A DNA stretch of 64,000 bases from Apostichopus japonicus. Its lineage: Eukaryota > Echinodermata > Holothuroidea > Aspidochirotida > Stichopodidae. Location of the stretch: the NCBI RefSeq assembly GCF_037975245.1, contig NC_092568.1, forward strand, positions 42,523,631-42,587,630. The letters are read 5' to 3'. The position numbers were made by a program, and so were the translations under genes. Shown here piece by piece: positions 39,501 to 52,900 of the stretch; position 1 is the stretch's first letter, and every line of letters starts with the position of its first letter. The notes beneath the pieces were generated by a model. The model did no database searches. It saw only the letters and a list, made by a program, of their open reading frames with translations, and had not been told where the DNA came from.

Positions 39501-42500
39501 AACTAGCCTATCCAAGCACATAAGAGTTAATCTTGAGATATCTCTCTTTGAGTAAATAATCTTCATGATATATCTCATCATATCTCATTAACAAGGGAGC
39601 AGCACTGATATAGATCTACAACTTGCCTATCCAAGCACATAAGAGTTAATCTTGAGATATCTCTCTTAGAGTAAATAATCTCCATGATATATCTCATCAT
39701 ATCTCATCAACAAGGGAGCAGCACTGATATAGATCTACAAACTAGCCTATCCAAGCACATAAGAGTTAATCTTGAGATATCTCTCTTAGAGTAAATAATC
39801 TCCATGATATATCTCATCAACAAGGGAGCAGCACTGATATAGATCAACAACTAGCCTATGCAAGCACATAAGAGTTAATCTTGAGATATCTCTCTTAGAG
39901 CAAATAATCTCCATGATATATCTCATCATATCTCATCAACAAGGGAGCACCACTGATATAGATCTACAAACTAGCCTATCCAAGCACATAAGAGTTAATC
40001 TTGAGATATCTCTCTTTGAGTAAATAATCTTCATGATATATCTCATCATATCTCATCATATCTCTTCATATCTCATCAACATGGCTGACTATGTTCATAG
40101 CAGTTATCTTTTAATACTAAATCATTGCTGTGTAACACGGTCATCTGTGTCCAATATATTGAGAAAAATATTGATAACTATGACAACATATTCAAATTAC
40201 AGATTCAAAATTATATTTAAGTTTGTGTGTGGTAGAACTCTGAAAGAGTAACAGAATTAGCAGAAATGATTATTATTTTCCTTCCACACCAGTGGCTCAG
40301 TGATGGGAACGTAGGACACAGTCTTATCATCCAGTGAACAGATGCATTTCACTAATTAATTGCTTTTACTACCATTCAAACAAAATAAGGAGTTAATAAC
40401 ATCTTACTGAGAGAGCTCTTTAGTCGGATGGAAGGACGGAGGACTCTGAATGGTCCAGGTATCTACTAAAACCATCTCATCGTGGAGTTTCTCATCAGTT
40501 TCAAGTATCTTTTCTATCTTCGCTTTTAATTTTTCATGCCTAAGGAAGAAAAAGAGTGCTGTTTGATTTCAAGTTATGTTATAAGCTTTGTAAGAACTTT
40601 CCGTAAATCTCACTTCAGGAACGAGTACAAGATACTCTCAAAAAGATAAACTCATAGTAATTTTATTCTTCATCATGTAAAGCGCATATGAAAATATATA
40701 TTTTATAGTATTTGCGCTATATAACGAACCATAATAATAATAATGTAGGAAGTTGAAAGTCTTTAGAAATTACATTGCATGGAAAACTCAAAACAACAAT
40801 GAAAACAATACTAAATCAACAAAAAAGTAACTTTTAATGTAAAAAAAAATAAAAAATAAAATAAAGTAGTTAACATTTAAACCAAATACATTTTATGCAT
40901 CAAATGTCAAATTCTTGAACAAGCCTTGAAATAATGAGGCTATTGTACTTAAGGACAAACAAGACCAGTTAGGATTGACACAACCAACATGAACCACAGG
41001 CAGATATAATAATGAGGCTGTTGGCATTAAGGACAAACAAGACCAGTTAGGATTGACATAACCAACATGAACCATAAGCAGATATAAAAATGAGGCGGTT
41101 GTACTTAAGGACAAAAGGGACCAACTAGGTTTAACACAACCGACATGAACCACAAGAAGATATTAAAATGAGGCTGTTGTACTTAAGGACAAACAAGAAC
41201 AGCTAGGATTGACACAACCAACATGAACCGCAGGCAGATATAATAATGAGGCTGTTGGACTGAAGGACAAACAAGACCAGCTAGGATTGATACAACCAAC
41301 ATGAACCACAGGCAGATATAATAATGAGGCTGTTGGAATTAACAACAAACAAGAACAGCTAGGATTGACACAACCAACATGAACCGCAGGCAGATATAAT
41401 AATGAGGCTGTTGGAATTAAGGGCAAACAAGACCAGTTAGGATTGACACAACCAACATGAACCGCAGGCAGATATAATAATGAGGCTGTTGGAATTAACA
41501 ACAAACAAGAACAGCTAGGATTGACACAACCAACATGAACCGCAGGCAGATATAATAATAGGGCTGTTGGACTTAAGGACAAACAAGACCAGCTAGGATT
41601 GACACAACCAACATGAACTGCAGGCAGATATAATAATGAGGCTGTTGGACTGAAGGACAAACAAGAACAGCTAGGATTGACACAACCAACATGAACCGCA
41701 GGCAGATATAATAATGAGGCTGTTGTACTTAAGGAGAAACAAGAACAGCTAGAATTGAAACAACCAACATGAACCACGGGCAGATAAAATAATGACCTTT
41801 CCTTCTCCTTCCTGTACAGTTCAAGTTCCTGCTTTCGTTTTTCCTGTAAATTCATGACTTTCTGTATCATTTCTTGTAGCTTCCCATCTTTTAATTGGTT
41901 GTTTTGTCGTTCAATCTCCAATGCCTGCACCTCTAATTGATACGATCCAACAATTCCTACAATCTCTTCATCCTCCTGAATTATTGATGCAGTGAGCTCT
42001 GCTTCTGTTTGTCGAAGGTTTGTCAGTTTCTCCTCCATCTCTTTGATTTCTGTCTGCAAAATACCAGAAATATCACAACTAATTCAATTTAATCAAAGTA
42101 TTGTGTAAGGGATATGACTAGTAAATACACTGTTTGTTGTATAATGGAAGTAAAGAATGATAATATTCACAAATATTAAAGTAGATATAGTTTTATGTGT
42201 GCATCAACTACTTAGTCAAAAATGAAGACATGGCACTATGGAATCACAGTAGAAAGTAGGTTCGGTTTGAAGAATGTTAGACTGCTATAGAATACGTAAT
42301 GCAGCAAACTTCCATAGAACTATTCCTCTAGCTATGATTATAAACCCCTTAAAGGATCACATATACCTCAAAGCTTTCTCCAAGAATAACACACTTCATC
42401 TGCTCCCTGCTTTCTATAGGAGCAACATAATCAACATATCTGTCTTTGAAGGGCCATTGATGCTCTCTGCTTTCTAGAGGAGCAACACTCTCTTTCAACA

Positions 42501-45500
42501 TATCTGTCTTTGTTTGGCCATAGATGCTCTCTGCTTTCTAGAGGAGCAACATATTCTATCAACATATCTGTCTTTGAAAGGCCACTGATGCTCGCTGCTT
42601 TCTAGAGGAGCAACACTCTCTTTCAACATATCTGTCTTTGTTTGGCCATAGATGCTCTCTGCTTTTTAGAGGAGCAACAAATTCTATCAACATATCTGTC
42701 TTTGAAGGGCCATAAATGCTGGCTGCTTTATATAGGAGCAACACTCTATATCAACATATCTGTCTTTGAAGGGCCATAGATGCTTGCTGCTTTATATTTG
42801 AGCAACACTCTCTATCAACAATCTCTCTTTGAAGGGCCATTGATGCTCGCTGCTTTCTAGGGGAGCAACACTCTCTTTCAAAATATCTGTCTTTGTTTGG
42901 CCATAGATGCTCTCTGCTTTTTTGAGGAGCAACAAATTCTATCAACATATCTGTCTTTGAAGGGCCATAAATGCTGGCTGCTTTATATAGGAGCAACACT
43001 CTATATCGACATATCTGCCTTTGTAGGGCCATAGATGCTGGCTGTTTTCTATAGGAGTGCACACTCTCTATCATCATATCTGTCTTGGTAGGGCCATAGG
43101 TGCTCACTGCTTTTGATAGGAGCAACACTCTCTACAAACAATCTCTCCCTTGAGGGGCCAAAGATGCTCCCTGCTTACTATAGGAGCAACACTCTCTATC
43201 AACATATCTGTCTTTGTAGGGTAATAGATGCTCACTGCTTTTGATAGGAGCAACATATTCTATCAACAATCTCTCTTTGAAGGGCTCTATAGATGCTGGC
43301 TGCTTTCTATAGGAGTGCACACTCTCTATCATCATATCTGTCTTGTTAGGGCCATAGATGCTCACTTCTTTTGATAGGAGCAACATATTCTATCAACAAT
43401 CTCTCTTTCAAGGGCTCTATAGATGCTTGCTGTTTTCTATAGGAGCAACACTTTCTATCAACATATCTGTCTTTGAAGGACCATAGATGCTCGCTGCTTT
43501 CAATAGGAGCAACACTCTCCATCAACATATCTGTCTTGGTAGGGCCATAGGTGCTCTCTGCTTTTGATAGGAGCAACACTCTCTCTACAAACAATCTCTC
43601 CCTTGAGGGGCCAAAGATGCTCCCTGCTTTCTATAGGAGCAACACTCTCTATCAACATATCTGTCTTTGTAGGGTAATAGATGCTCCCTGCTTTTGATAG
43701 GAGCAACATATTCTATCAACAATCTCTCTTTGAAGGGCTCTATAGATGCTGGCTGCTTTCTATAGGAGTGCACACTCTATATCATGATATCTGTCTTGTT
43801 AGGGCCATAGATGCTCCCTGCTTTTGATAGGAGCAACATATTCTATCAACAATCTCTCTTTGAAGGGCTCTATAGATGCTTGCTGTTTTCTATAGGAGCA
43901 ACACTCTCTATCAACATATCTGTCTTTGAAGGACCATAGATGCTCGCTGCTTTCAATAGGAGCAACACTCTCCATCAACATATCTGTCTTGGTAGGGCCA
44001 TAGGTGCTCACTGCTTTTGATAGGAGCAACACTCTCTACAAACAATCTCTCCCTTGAGGGGCCAAAGATGCTCCCTGCTTTCTATAGGAGCAACACTCTC
44101 TATCAACATATCTGTCTTTGTAGGGTAATAGATGCTCCCTGCTTTTGATAGGAGCAACATATTCTATCAACAATCTCTCTTTGAAGGGCTCTATAGATGC
44201 TGGCTGCTTTCTATAGGAGTGCACACTCTATATCATGATATCTGTCTTGTTAGGGCCATAGATGCTCCCTGCTTTTGATAGGAGCAACATATTCTATCAA
44301 CAATCTCTCTTTGAAGGGCTCTATAGATGCTTGCTGTTTTCTAGAGGAGCAACACTCTCTTTCAACATATCTGTCTTTGTTTGGCCATAGATGATCTCTG
44401 CTTTTTAGAGGAGCAACAAATTCTATCAACATATCTGTCTTTGAAGGGCCATAAATGCTGGCTGCTTTATATAGGAGCAACACTCTATATCAACATATCT
44501 GTCTTTGAAGGGCCATAGATGCTTGCTGCTTTATATTTGAGCAACACTCTCTATCAACAATCTCTCTTTGAAGGGCCATTGATGCTCGCTGCTTTCTAGA
44601 GGAGCAACACTCTCTTTCAACATATCTGTCTTTGTTTGGCCATAGATGCTCTCTGCTTTCTAGAGGAGCAACATATTCTATCAACATATCTGTCTTTGAA
44701 AGGCCATTGATGCTCGCTGCTTTCTAGAGGAGCAACACTCTCTTTCAACATATCTGTCTTTGTTTGGCCATAGATGCTCTCTGCTTTTTAGAGGAGCAAC
44801 AAATTCTATCAACATATCTGTCTTTGAAGGGCCATAGATGCTGGCTGCTTTATATAGGAGCAACACTCTATATCAACATATCTGTCTTTGAAGGGCCATA
44901 GATGCTTGCTGTTTTATATTTGAGCAACACTCTCTATCAACAATCTCTCTTTGAAGGGCCATTGATGCTCGCTGCTTTCTAGAGGAGCAACACTCTCTTT
45001 CAACATATCTGTCTTTGTTTGGCCATAGATGCTCTCTGCTTTCTAGAGGAGCAACAAATTCTATCAACATATCTGTCTTTGAAGGGCCATAAATGCTGGC
45101 TGCTTTCTATAGGAGCAACACTCTATATCGACATATCTGTCTTTGTAGGGCCATAGATGCTGGCTGTTTTCTATAGGAGTGCACACTCTCTATCATCATA
45201 TCTGTCTTGGTAGGGCCATAGGTGCTCACTGCTTTTGATAGGAGCAACACTCTCTACAAACAATCTCTCCCTTGAGGGGCCAAAGATGCTCCCTGCTTAC
45301 TATAGGAGCAACACTCTCTATCAACATATCTGTCTTTGTAGGGTAATAGATGCTCACTGCTTTTGATAGGAGCAACATATTCTATCAACAATCTCTCTTT
45401 GAAGGGCTCTATAGATGCTGGCTGCTTTCTATAGGAGTGCACACTCTCTATCATCATATCTGTCTTGTTAGGGCCATAGATGCTCACTTCTTTTGATAGG

Positions 45501-48500
45501 AGCAACATATTCTAACAACAGTCTCTCTTTCAAGGGCTCTATAGATGCTTGCTGTTTTCTATAGGAGCAACACTTTCTATCAACATATCTGTCTTTGAAG
45601 GACCATAGATGCTCGCTGCTTTCAATAGGAGCAACACTCTGCATCAACATATCTGTCTTGGTAGGGCCATAGGTGCTCACTGCTTTTGATAGGAGCAACA
45701 CTCTCTACAAACAATCTCTCCCTTGAGGGGCCAAAGATGCTCCCTGCTTTCTATAGGAGCAACACTCTCTATCAACATATCTGTCTTTGTAGGGTAATAG
45801 ATGCTCACTGCTTTTGATAGGAGCAACATATTCTATCAACAATCTCTCTTTGAAGGGCTCTATAGATGCTGGCTGCTTTCTATAGGAGTGCACACTCTAT
45901 ATCATCATATCTGTCTTGTTAGGGCCATAGATGCTCCCTGCTTTTGATAGGAGCAACATATTCTATCAACAATCTCTCTTTGAAGGGCTCTATAGATGCT
46001 TGCTGTTTTCTATAGGAGCAACACTCTCTATCAACATATCTGTCTTTGAAGGACCATAGATGCTCGCTGCTTTCAATAGGAGCAACACTCTCCATCAACA
46101 TATCTGTCTTGGTAGGGCCATAGGTGCTCACTGGTTTTGATAGGAGCAACACTCTCTACAAACAATCTCTCCCTTGAGGGGCCAAAGATGCTCCCTGCTT
46201 TCTATAGGAGCAACACTCTCTATCAACATATCTGTCTTTGTAGGGTAATAGATGCTCACTGCTTTTGATAGGAGCAACATATTCTATCAACAATCTCTCT
46301 TTGAAGGGTTCTATAGATGCTGGCTGCTTTCTATAGGAGTGCACACTCTATATCATCATATCTGTCTTGTTAGGGCCATAGATGCTCCCTGCTTTTGATA
46401 GGAGCAACATATTCTATCAACAATCTCTCTTTGAAGGGCTCTATAGATGCTTGCTGTTTTCTATAGGAGCAACACTTTCTATCAACATATCTGTCTTTGA
46501 AGGACCATAGATGCTCGCTGCTTTCAATATGAGCAACACTCTCCATCAACATATCTGTCTTGGTAGGGCCATAGGTGCTCACTGGTTTTGATAGGAGCAA
46601 CACTCTCTACAAACAATCTCTCCCTTGAGGGGCCAAAGATGCTCCCTGCTTTCTATAGGAGCAACACTCTCTATCAACATATCTGTCTTTGTAGGGTAAT
46701 AGATGCTCACTGCTTTTGATAGGAGCAACATATTCTATCAACAATCTCTCTTTGAAGGGCTCTATAGATGCTGGCTGCTTTCTATAGGAGTGCACACTCT
46801 CTATCATCATATCTGTCTTGTCAGGGCCATAGATGCTCACTGCTTTTGATAGGAGCAACATATTCTATCAACAATCTCTCTTTGAAGGGCTCTATAGATG
46901 CTTGCTGTTTTCTATAGGAGCAACACTCTCTATCAACATATCTGTCTTTGAAGGGCCATAGATGCTTGCTGCTTTCAATAGGAGCAACACTCTCCATCAA
47001 CATATCTGTCTTTGTTTGGCCATAGATGCTCTCTGCTTTTTAGAGGAGCAACAAATTCTATCAACATATCTGTCTTTGAAGGGCCATAAATGCTGGCTGC
47101 TTTATATAGGAGCAACACTCTATATCGACATATCTGTCTTTGTAGGGCCATAGATGCTGGCTGTTTTCTATAGGAGTGCACACTCTCTATCATCATATCT
47201 GTCTTGGTAGGGCCATAGGTGCTCACTGCTTTTGATAGGAGCAACACTCTCTACAAACAATCTCTCCCTTGAGGGGCCAAAGATGCTCCCTGCTTTCTAT
47301 AGGAGCAACACTCTCTATCAACATATCTGTCTTTGTAGGGTAATAGATGCTCACTGCTTTTGATAGGAGCAACATATTCTATCAACAATCTCTCTTTGAA
47401 GGGCTCTATAGATGCTGGCTGCTTTCTATAGGAGTGCACACTCTCTATCATCATATCTGTATTGTTAGGGCCATAGATGCTCACTGCTTTTGATAGGAGC
47501 AACATATTCTATCAACAATCTCTCTTTGAAGCGCTCTATAGATGCTCGCTGCTTTCAATAGGAGCAACACTCTCCATCAACATATCTGTCTTGGTAGGGC
47601 CATAGATGCTCTCTGCTTTCTAGAGGAGCAACATATTCTATCAACATATCTGTCTTTGAAAGGCCATAAATGCTCACTGCCTTCTATAGGAGCAACAATT
47701 CTATCATCAATTTCTCTCTTTGAGGGGCCACAGATGCTGGCTGCTTTCTATAGGAGCAACACTCTCTCTGTCTTGGTAGGGCCATAGAATGCCATCAGAA
47801 CAGGCTCTTGTGATTTGCTAGGATTAGTGTAAACTACAACCCTATCCTTGTAAGGTAATGTATGGAAACAGTACACTTCAAAGGAGCAACAATAACACAT
47901 AAGTAATACCCTGCTGGCTTTTGCCTGGTTTTCCTGTAGTGATCATGAAAGTTATAAATGTTAATATAATACAACATTGCAAATGAACCCTATTGAATAA
48001 GTTATATTGCCTGTCAGCCTCAAATTCACACTTAACTTCAAGGGAATTTTTTTGAAGAAAGAAAAGGTGCTAATCACTCTTTGGATTGAGATAAAAGTTC
48101 TCAAACTTTTTGGAACTTACTGAGGCATTTGCAATGAAAGCTGACAGAGGATTTACATTCATTATGTTTCTACATTAAGCCTTTTAATTTAATGACTGGC
48201 ACCATCTACTTATCTGAATTTTTTAATCATCCATGATTCAGGGTGTAGATAACTTGGCACATGTAGACTTACTAAACAATCAACTTTAGTCTTTATTAAC
48301 ACTAAATAGTAGATTCTGACCTGTATTATGCCTCTCTTGGTCTCTAACTCTGACTTCCTCTTTTCATGATCCTGAGATTTTTCTGAAATTCTTTCTTGAA
48401 GATCTGCTTCCTGTTCCTTGAATTTCTTCACATCTTCTTTAAAATGACTGTTGGAGCAGACGAAGAGATTGAATAGGTAACTTCAAGCAAACAGTCAAGT

Positions 48501-48617
48501 TCTTTATTCTTAATGGTTTTAATATTTAACTTCAATGAAATAATAAACTTGTGAAATATGTGGGTGGGGGAGGCTAAGGGTAAAAAAGAACTTACCACAT
48601 TGCTGGGTTCTCAAATG

Positions 48618-48662
<45 letters not shown>

Positions 48663-49870
48663 TCCTACAGTGGAATTACGACCTTCCTTATGGGTTTCGA
48701 ACCTTTGGACATACAATCAGCGTCCATAGCCTAGTGGTTAGGGTGTCCGCATTTATAGTCTATAGTAGTCTATATATATATATATAGTCCATATTTTATA
48801 TATATAGTCTATAAATATATCTATATATATATAGACTATATATATAGTATATATATACTATATACTATATTCAAGTAAAAAAAAACACATCTGCATGTTA
48901 AGATTAAGAACTTGTAGGTTGTCTTCACTGAGGCCTGCATTTTGGACTTTTGTTCAATAGGTTTCTGTAAAAAGTGACATTCTGCATTAAAAGTTTCTCT
49001 GTAATTTGTCCTGGATAACTCAATATATTTCAGGAACATCAAGTAAGCAGTAAGTTACCTTTCTTCGTTCTCCATTTCCAATCTAAGTTTTTCTACTTTC
49101 TTCTTATCTTTGACTTCAGTATCCAATAGATGCTCTTCAAATCTTGTTGCCAAAGCAGACACTTCCTTGTGTACTCTTTTTGTTTCCTTGATAAGTTTCT
49201 CCTGAGTGGCTTGCTCTCTCTCCTGTAATTCCAATGCTGATTTGAGGAGTTCCTCCATGATAAAATGAGTGTTCAAAGACATGTCTGGTAGTATGTTGAG
49301 CTCAGATTCTAATGCAGTACACTGCATCGCCAAGCTCTCAGCTAAGAACAAAAAAGAATAGTAAATGAAAGATTTAGTGTCTGAATATTCCTACCTAGTA
49401 CCACTGTGACTCAATTTGCATAGGTAAACACAATTTACCATTAAATTAGAAATATATCTTTGAAAGAGTATTCAATATTTTTAATTTGTTTGCAACCAAA
49501 CCTGGCCTTATCTTCAATTTTGAAAACATTTTGTTACAAATTCACCTTTTTCATAGTCCTCTGTTTCCACAGCTTGTACCTGTTCTGTCTGTAATTCCTG
49601 CAGTTTCTTCTGTTTACTTGTGATGGACAAGATGCTACCTATACGTCCAGCTGTGATCTTCAACACTTCATTCCTTAATAGCTCCTTCTTCTCACTTACA
49701 AGAAAGCATGGATATTTAATGTAATTATCTTGCAAAGTTGTAGAAATTACCACAACTCTTTTTCTTTCTTACTCTATAAACTACAAAAATAGTACATTTG
49801 CCCTAGAGTCATCCTTTAAGTCACAACATTATTTGAAGATTTGAAGGTAAAGTAGCAAACTAATCAGCTG

Positions 49871-49924
<54 letters not shown>

Positions 49925-52900
49925 TTTGTTGAGATATAGTGTTTACAATCTGGTTTGAAGATTTCCTATTAAGCCCCTTCCACCATGAACTAAATGAGGT
50001 ATTGACAATTTAAAAGTTTCATGTTCAGCCCCACCCACTCATTAATATGCATTTCCCACTGAAACCAATAGGGATCATCTACTGACCTTGACCAACATAT
50101 ATACCACATATGACATCAATCACATATTTTCTTATTGAGATACTGTGTTTACAAGCTAGGGCGTCACATACAAACAGGATATACACACATACATCAACTT
50201 GACTGCATAGGTTCCGATGGATGCAAAGAATAATGAATTAATTTTCAATGAACCAAAATAAGACCTTCTATATATCTAAATTTAATTGCAGAGAAGATAC
50301 CAAAGTGCAATAACTGGTAATCTGTCACATAACTGGACAATACCTGATGTGTTTCAATCTGGTTCTGTGTCCTTGTTGTAAGATCTGGAATTTCTCTTCA
50401 GCAGAGTACTCCAAGTTGTGCTGAAGCTCACTGTCCATGTCCACCAGTAATGGATTATCATCTTCTGTACAAGAAATTCTCAGAGATGGAACATCAATCT
50501 CTCCAAAGCTTGTCGAATTTTCCATCTTAATTTCTTCTCCATCTTTGTTGAAGGAGATGGAGGATGAGCAGTCTTCATCCAATGGGTCAATGTGTAAGCT
50601 TCTTTTGATTTTGTCTACCAATGCATTACCCTGACCAATCATTGAATTGGTCAGTTTTCCAGTCGTAGAACTTAAATATCCTTTGGTTTCATCTCTTGAA
50701 TCAGACTTCCCAGGATCACGTGTAAGTTGATCCTCAGTTGTAAAGGCTGCTTGATTAGTCAAATTTTGTCCCATATTGTCAGCTAAGATGAAATCAAATT
50801 GTGATGAAATTCCTTGTGTTTGTGCTGCAACAGAAATTTGACTCAAATTGGTTGGTTCTGAAATGAAATAAAGGCTAATCCAATTGAATGTAGACAATGA
50901 CACAGTAACCGGAAATGATCAGTGCTAATCACAATATTCCTTTATTCATTGAGTCTGTGCTAATCCTAATGTTCCTTTATTCATTGATTCTGTGCTAATC
51001 CCTAATATTCCTTTATTAATTGAGTCTGTGCTAATCCTAATATTCCTTTATTCATTGAGTCTGTGCTAATCCTAATATTCCTTTATTCATTGAGTCTGTG
51101 CTAATCCTAATATTCCTTTATTTATTGAGTCTGTGCTAATCCCTAATATTCCTTTATTTATAGAGTCTGTGCTAATCCTAATCTTCCTTTATTCATTGAG
51201 TCTGTGCTAATCCTAATATTCCTTTATTCATTGATTCTGTGCTAATCCCTAATATTCCTTTATTTATTGAGTCTGTGCTAATCCTAATATTCCTTTATTC
51301 ATTGAGTCTGTGCTAATCCTAATATTCCTTTATTCATTGATTCTGTGCTAATCCCTAATATTCCTTTATTTATTGAGTCTGTGCTAATCCTAATATTCCT
51401 TTATTCATTGAGTCTGTGCTAATCCTAATATTCCTTTATTAATTGATTCTGTGCTAATCCCTAATATTCCTTTATTTATAGAGTCTGTGCTAATCCTAAT
51501 GTTCCTTTATTCGATGAGTCTGTGCTAAACCCATTCTTTTATTCATTGATTCTGTGCAACTCATGATCAACATTCATGTGGGAAGTCATTGGGTAAAGTT
51601 GTTTGAAACATCAATTAGAACCTGTAAAAATGAGGCAGATAATGCATATATCTCTTCTAAGGAAAACCTCCCATCCGTCACTGCCAGCCCACTCATAAGA
51701 ACCTAAACTGTCTTACCACAGTTTAGATCCTGAAGATTTTCTGATACCGATGGTTGATCCTCCTTTGCCTTGTTTGCCTCCTTTTGCTTGATTTTCATTC
51801 CACTAAAGAGAGACATTCTGGAAAGATCAAGAAGGGACACATAAAATCATTTGAGATAATGTACATATTAGAACTGTGCAGTGCTGGTTAGTTGCGATTC
51901 ACCTTGCCTCTATCTGTTGAATCAAGAACAGTAATCCCACAAACGCTAACATAATCAACTTTCAATTGTTTCGCTTTCACCACATCACTCCATCCACCTG
52001 TCTCTCTTCAATTGATCATTTACAAATTTTATTTTATTGCATCTGGTACTCAAATATACTTAATAAAACAAGGTTAATATTTCCATGAATAACCAAAATT
52101 GCAAAGATTTTTACACATTCTATCAAAATGCACAATATGTCAATATGCCTACTTCTGCTCTGAAACATCATTAATTTCCAAAACAGAATGTTGAAATTAG
52201 TAAATTGTATTTGATCAGTTTTTCAAAAACATGGTAACTTCTGAGTAAATGATTTATCAAAAATTTTCAGAAAATTGTTGACTTGCAACTATTTAAGAAT
52301 GACTGATTTGTTGTCCATTTGCAAAATGATTTTTTGCTGAGATTCAAGAGACAGGAAATCATTTTTCAAGACTTTTGAACTTTTTCATTTCTTACAAGAG
52401 TATAGTATAAAAGGCCAAGGCAAAGGAAAGCAAAGTAATAATATTTTAGAACAGTGTTTACTTACTGCGATTACTCGTTTACAGTTATGACGTCAACTGT
52501 CATTAGTACATTGCAGAAATACAGTAAAAACAAATCTTTTCCATGGTGCACTGTTTTTATTTGTTCTTTTGTGTCTTAACATGTGGTGTCTAAATCAGGT
52601 TAAAACATCTACCAACCAAATTTTAAAATCGTTCATAGTAAATCAAAACTTTTGAATGAATCAACGAGGCTACTACAAAGTTCTACTAGCAATAATAAGA
52701 GCAAAAGTGCAAACAATGTAACACCTTGTAGTGGTGTAATGATTAGTATGCAAGAGTTTTCTGTATAAGGACATTTAACGTTCTAGGCTAGACTCTAGCC
52801 TAGCGTGAAAGCAGGCACATTGGAATTAAACTACACTGATCAGACATCTGATAAATGTGATCCAGGCCAGTAATGAAGTATTGTAATTGTAAACATATAT

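Noticed and set aside
42559-47505. Many minus-strand frames of 60-125 codons with shared blocks (MLLLSKAVSTYGPTKTDM)
   Set aside because: All are fragments of the 64-bp array, whose period is not a multiple of three; stops recur and no exon signals exist.
49930-50240. Possible nuclear receptor half-site clusters (tgaccttga, gacctttgacc) in the dispersed repeats
   Set aside because: TGACCT words occur in every copy of the dispersed family as part of its consensus, so they cannot be read as selected sites from this window alone.
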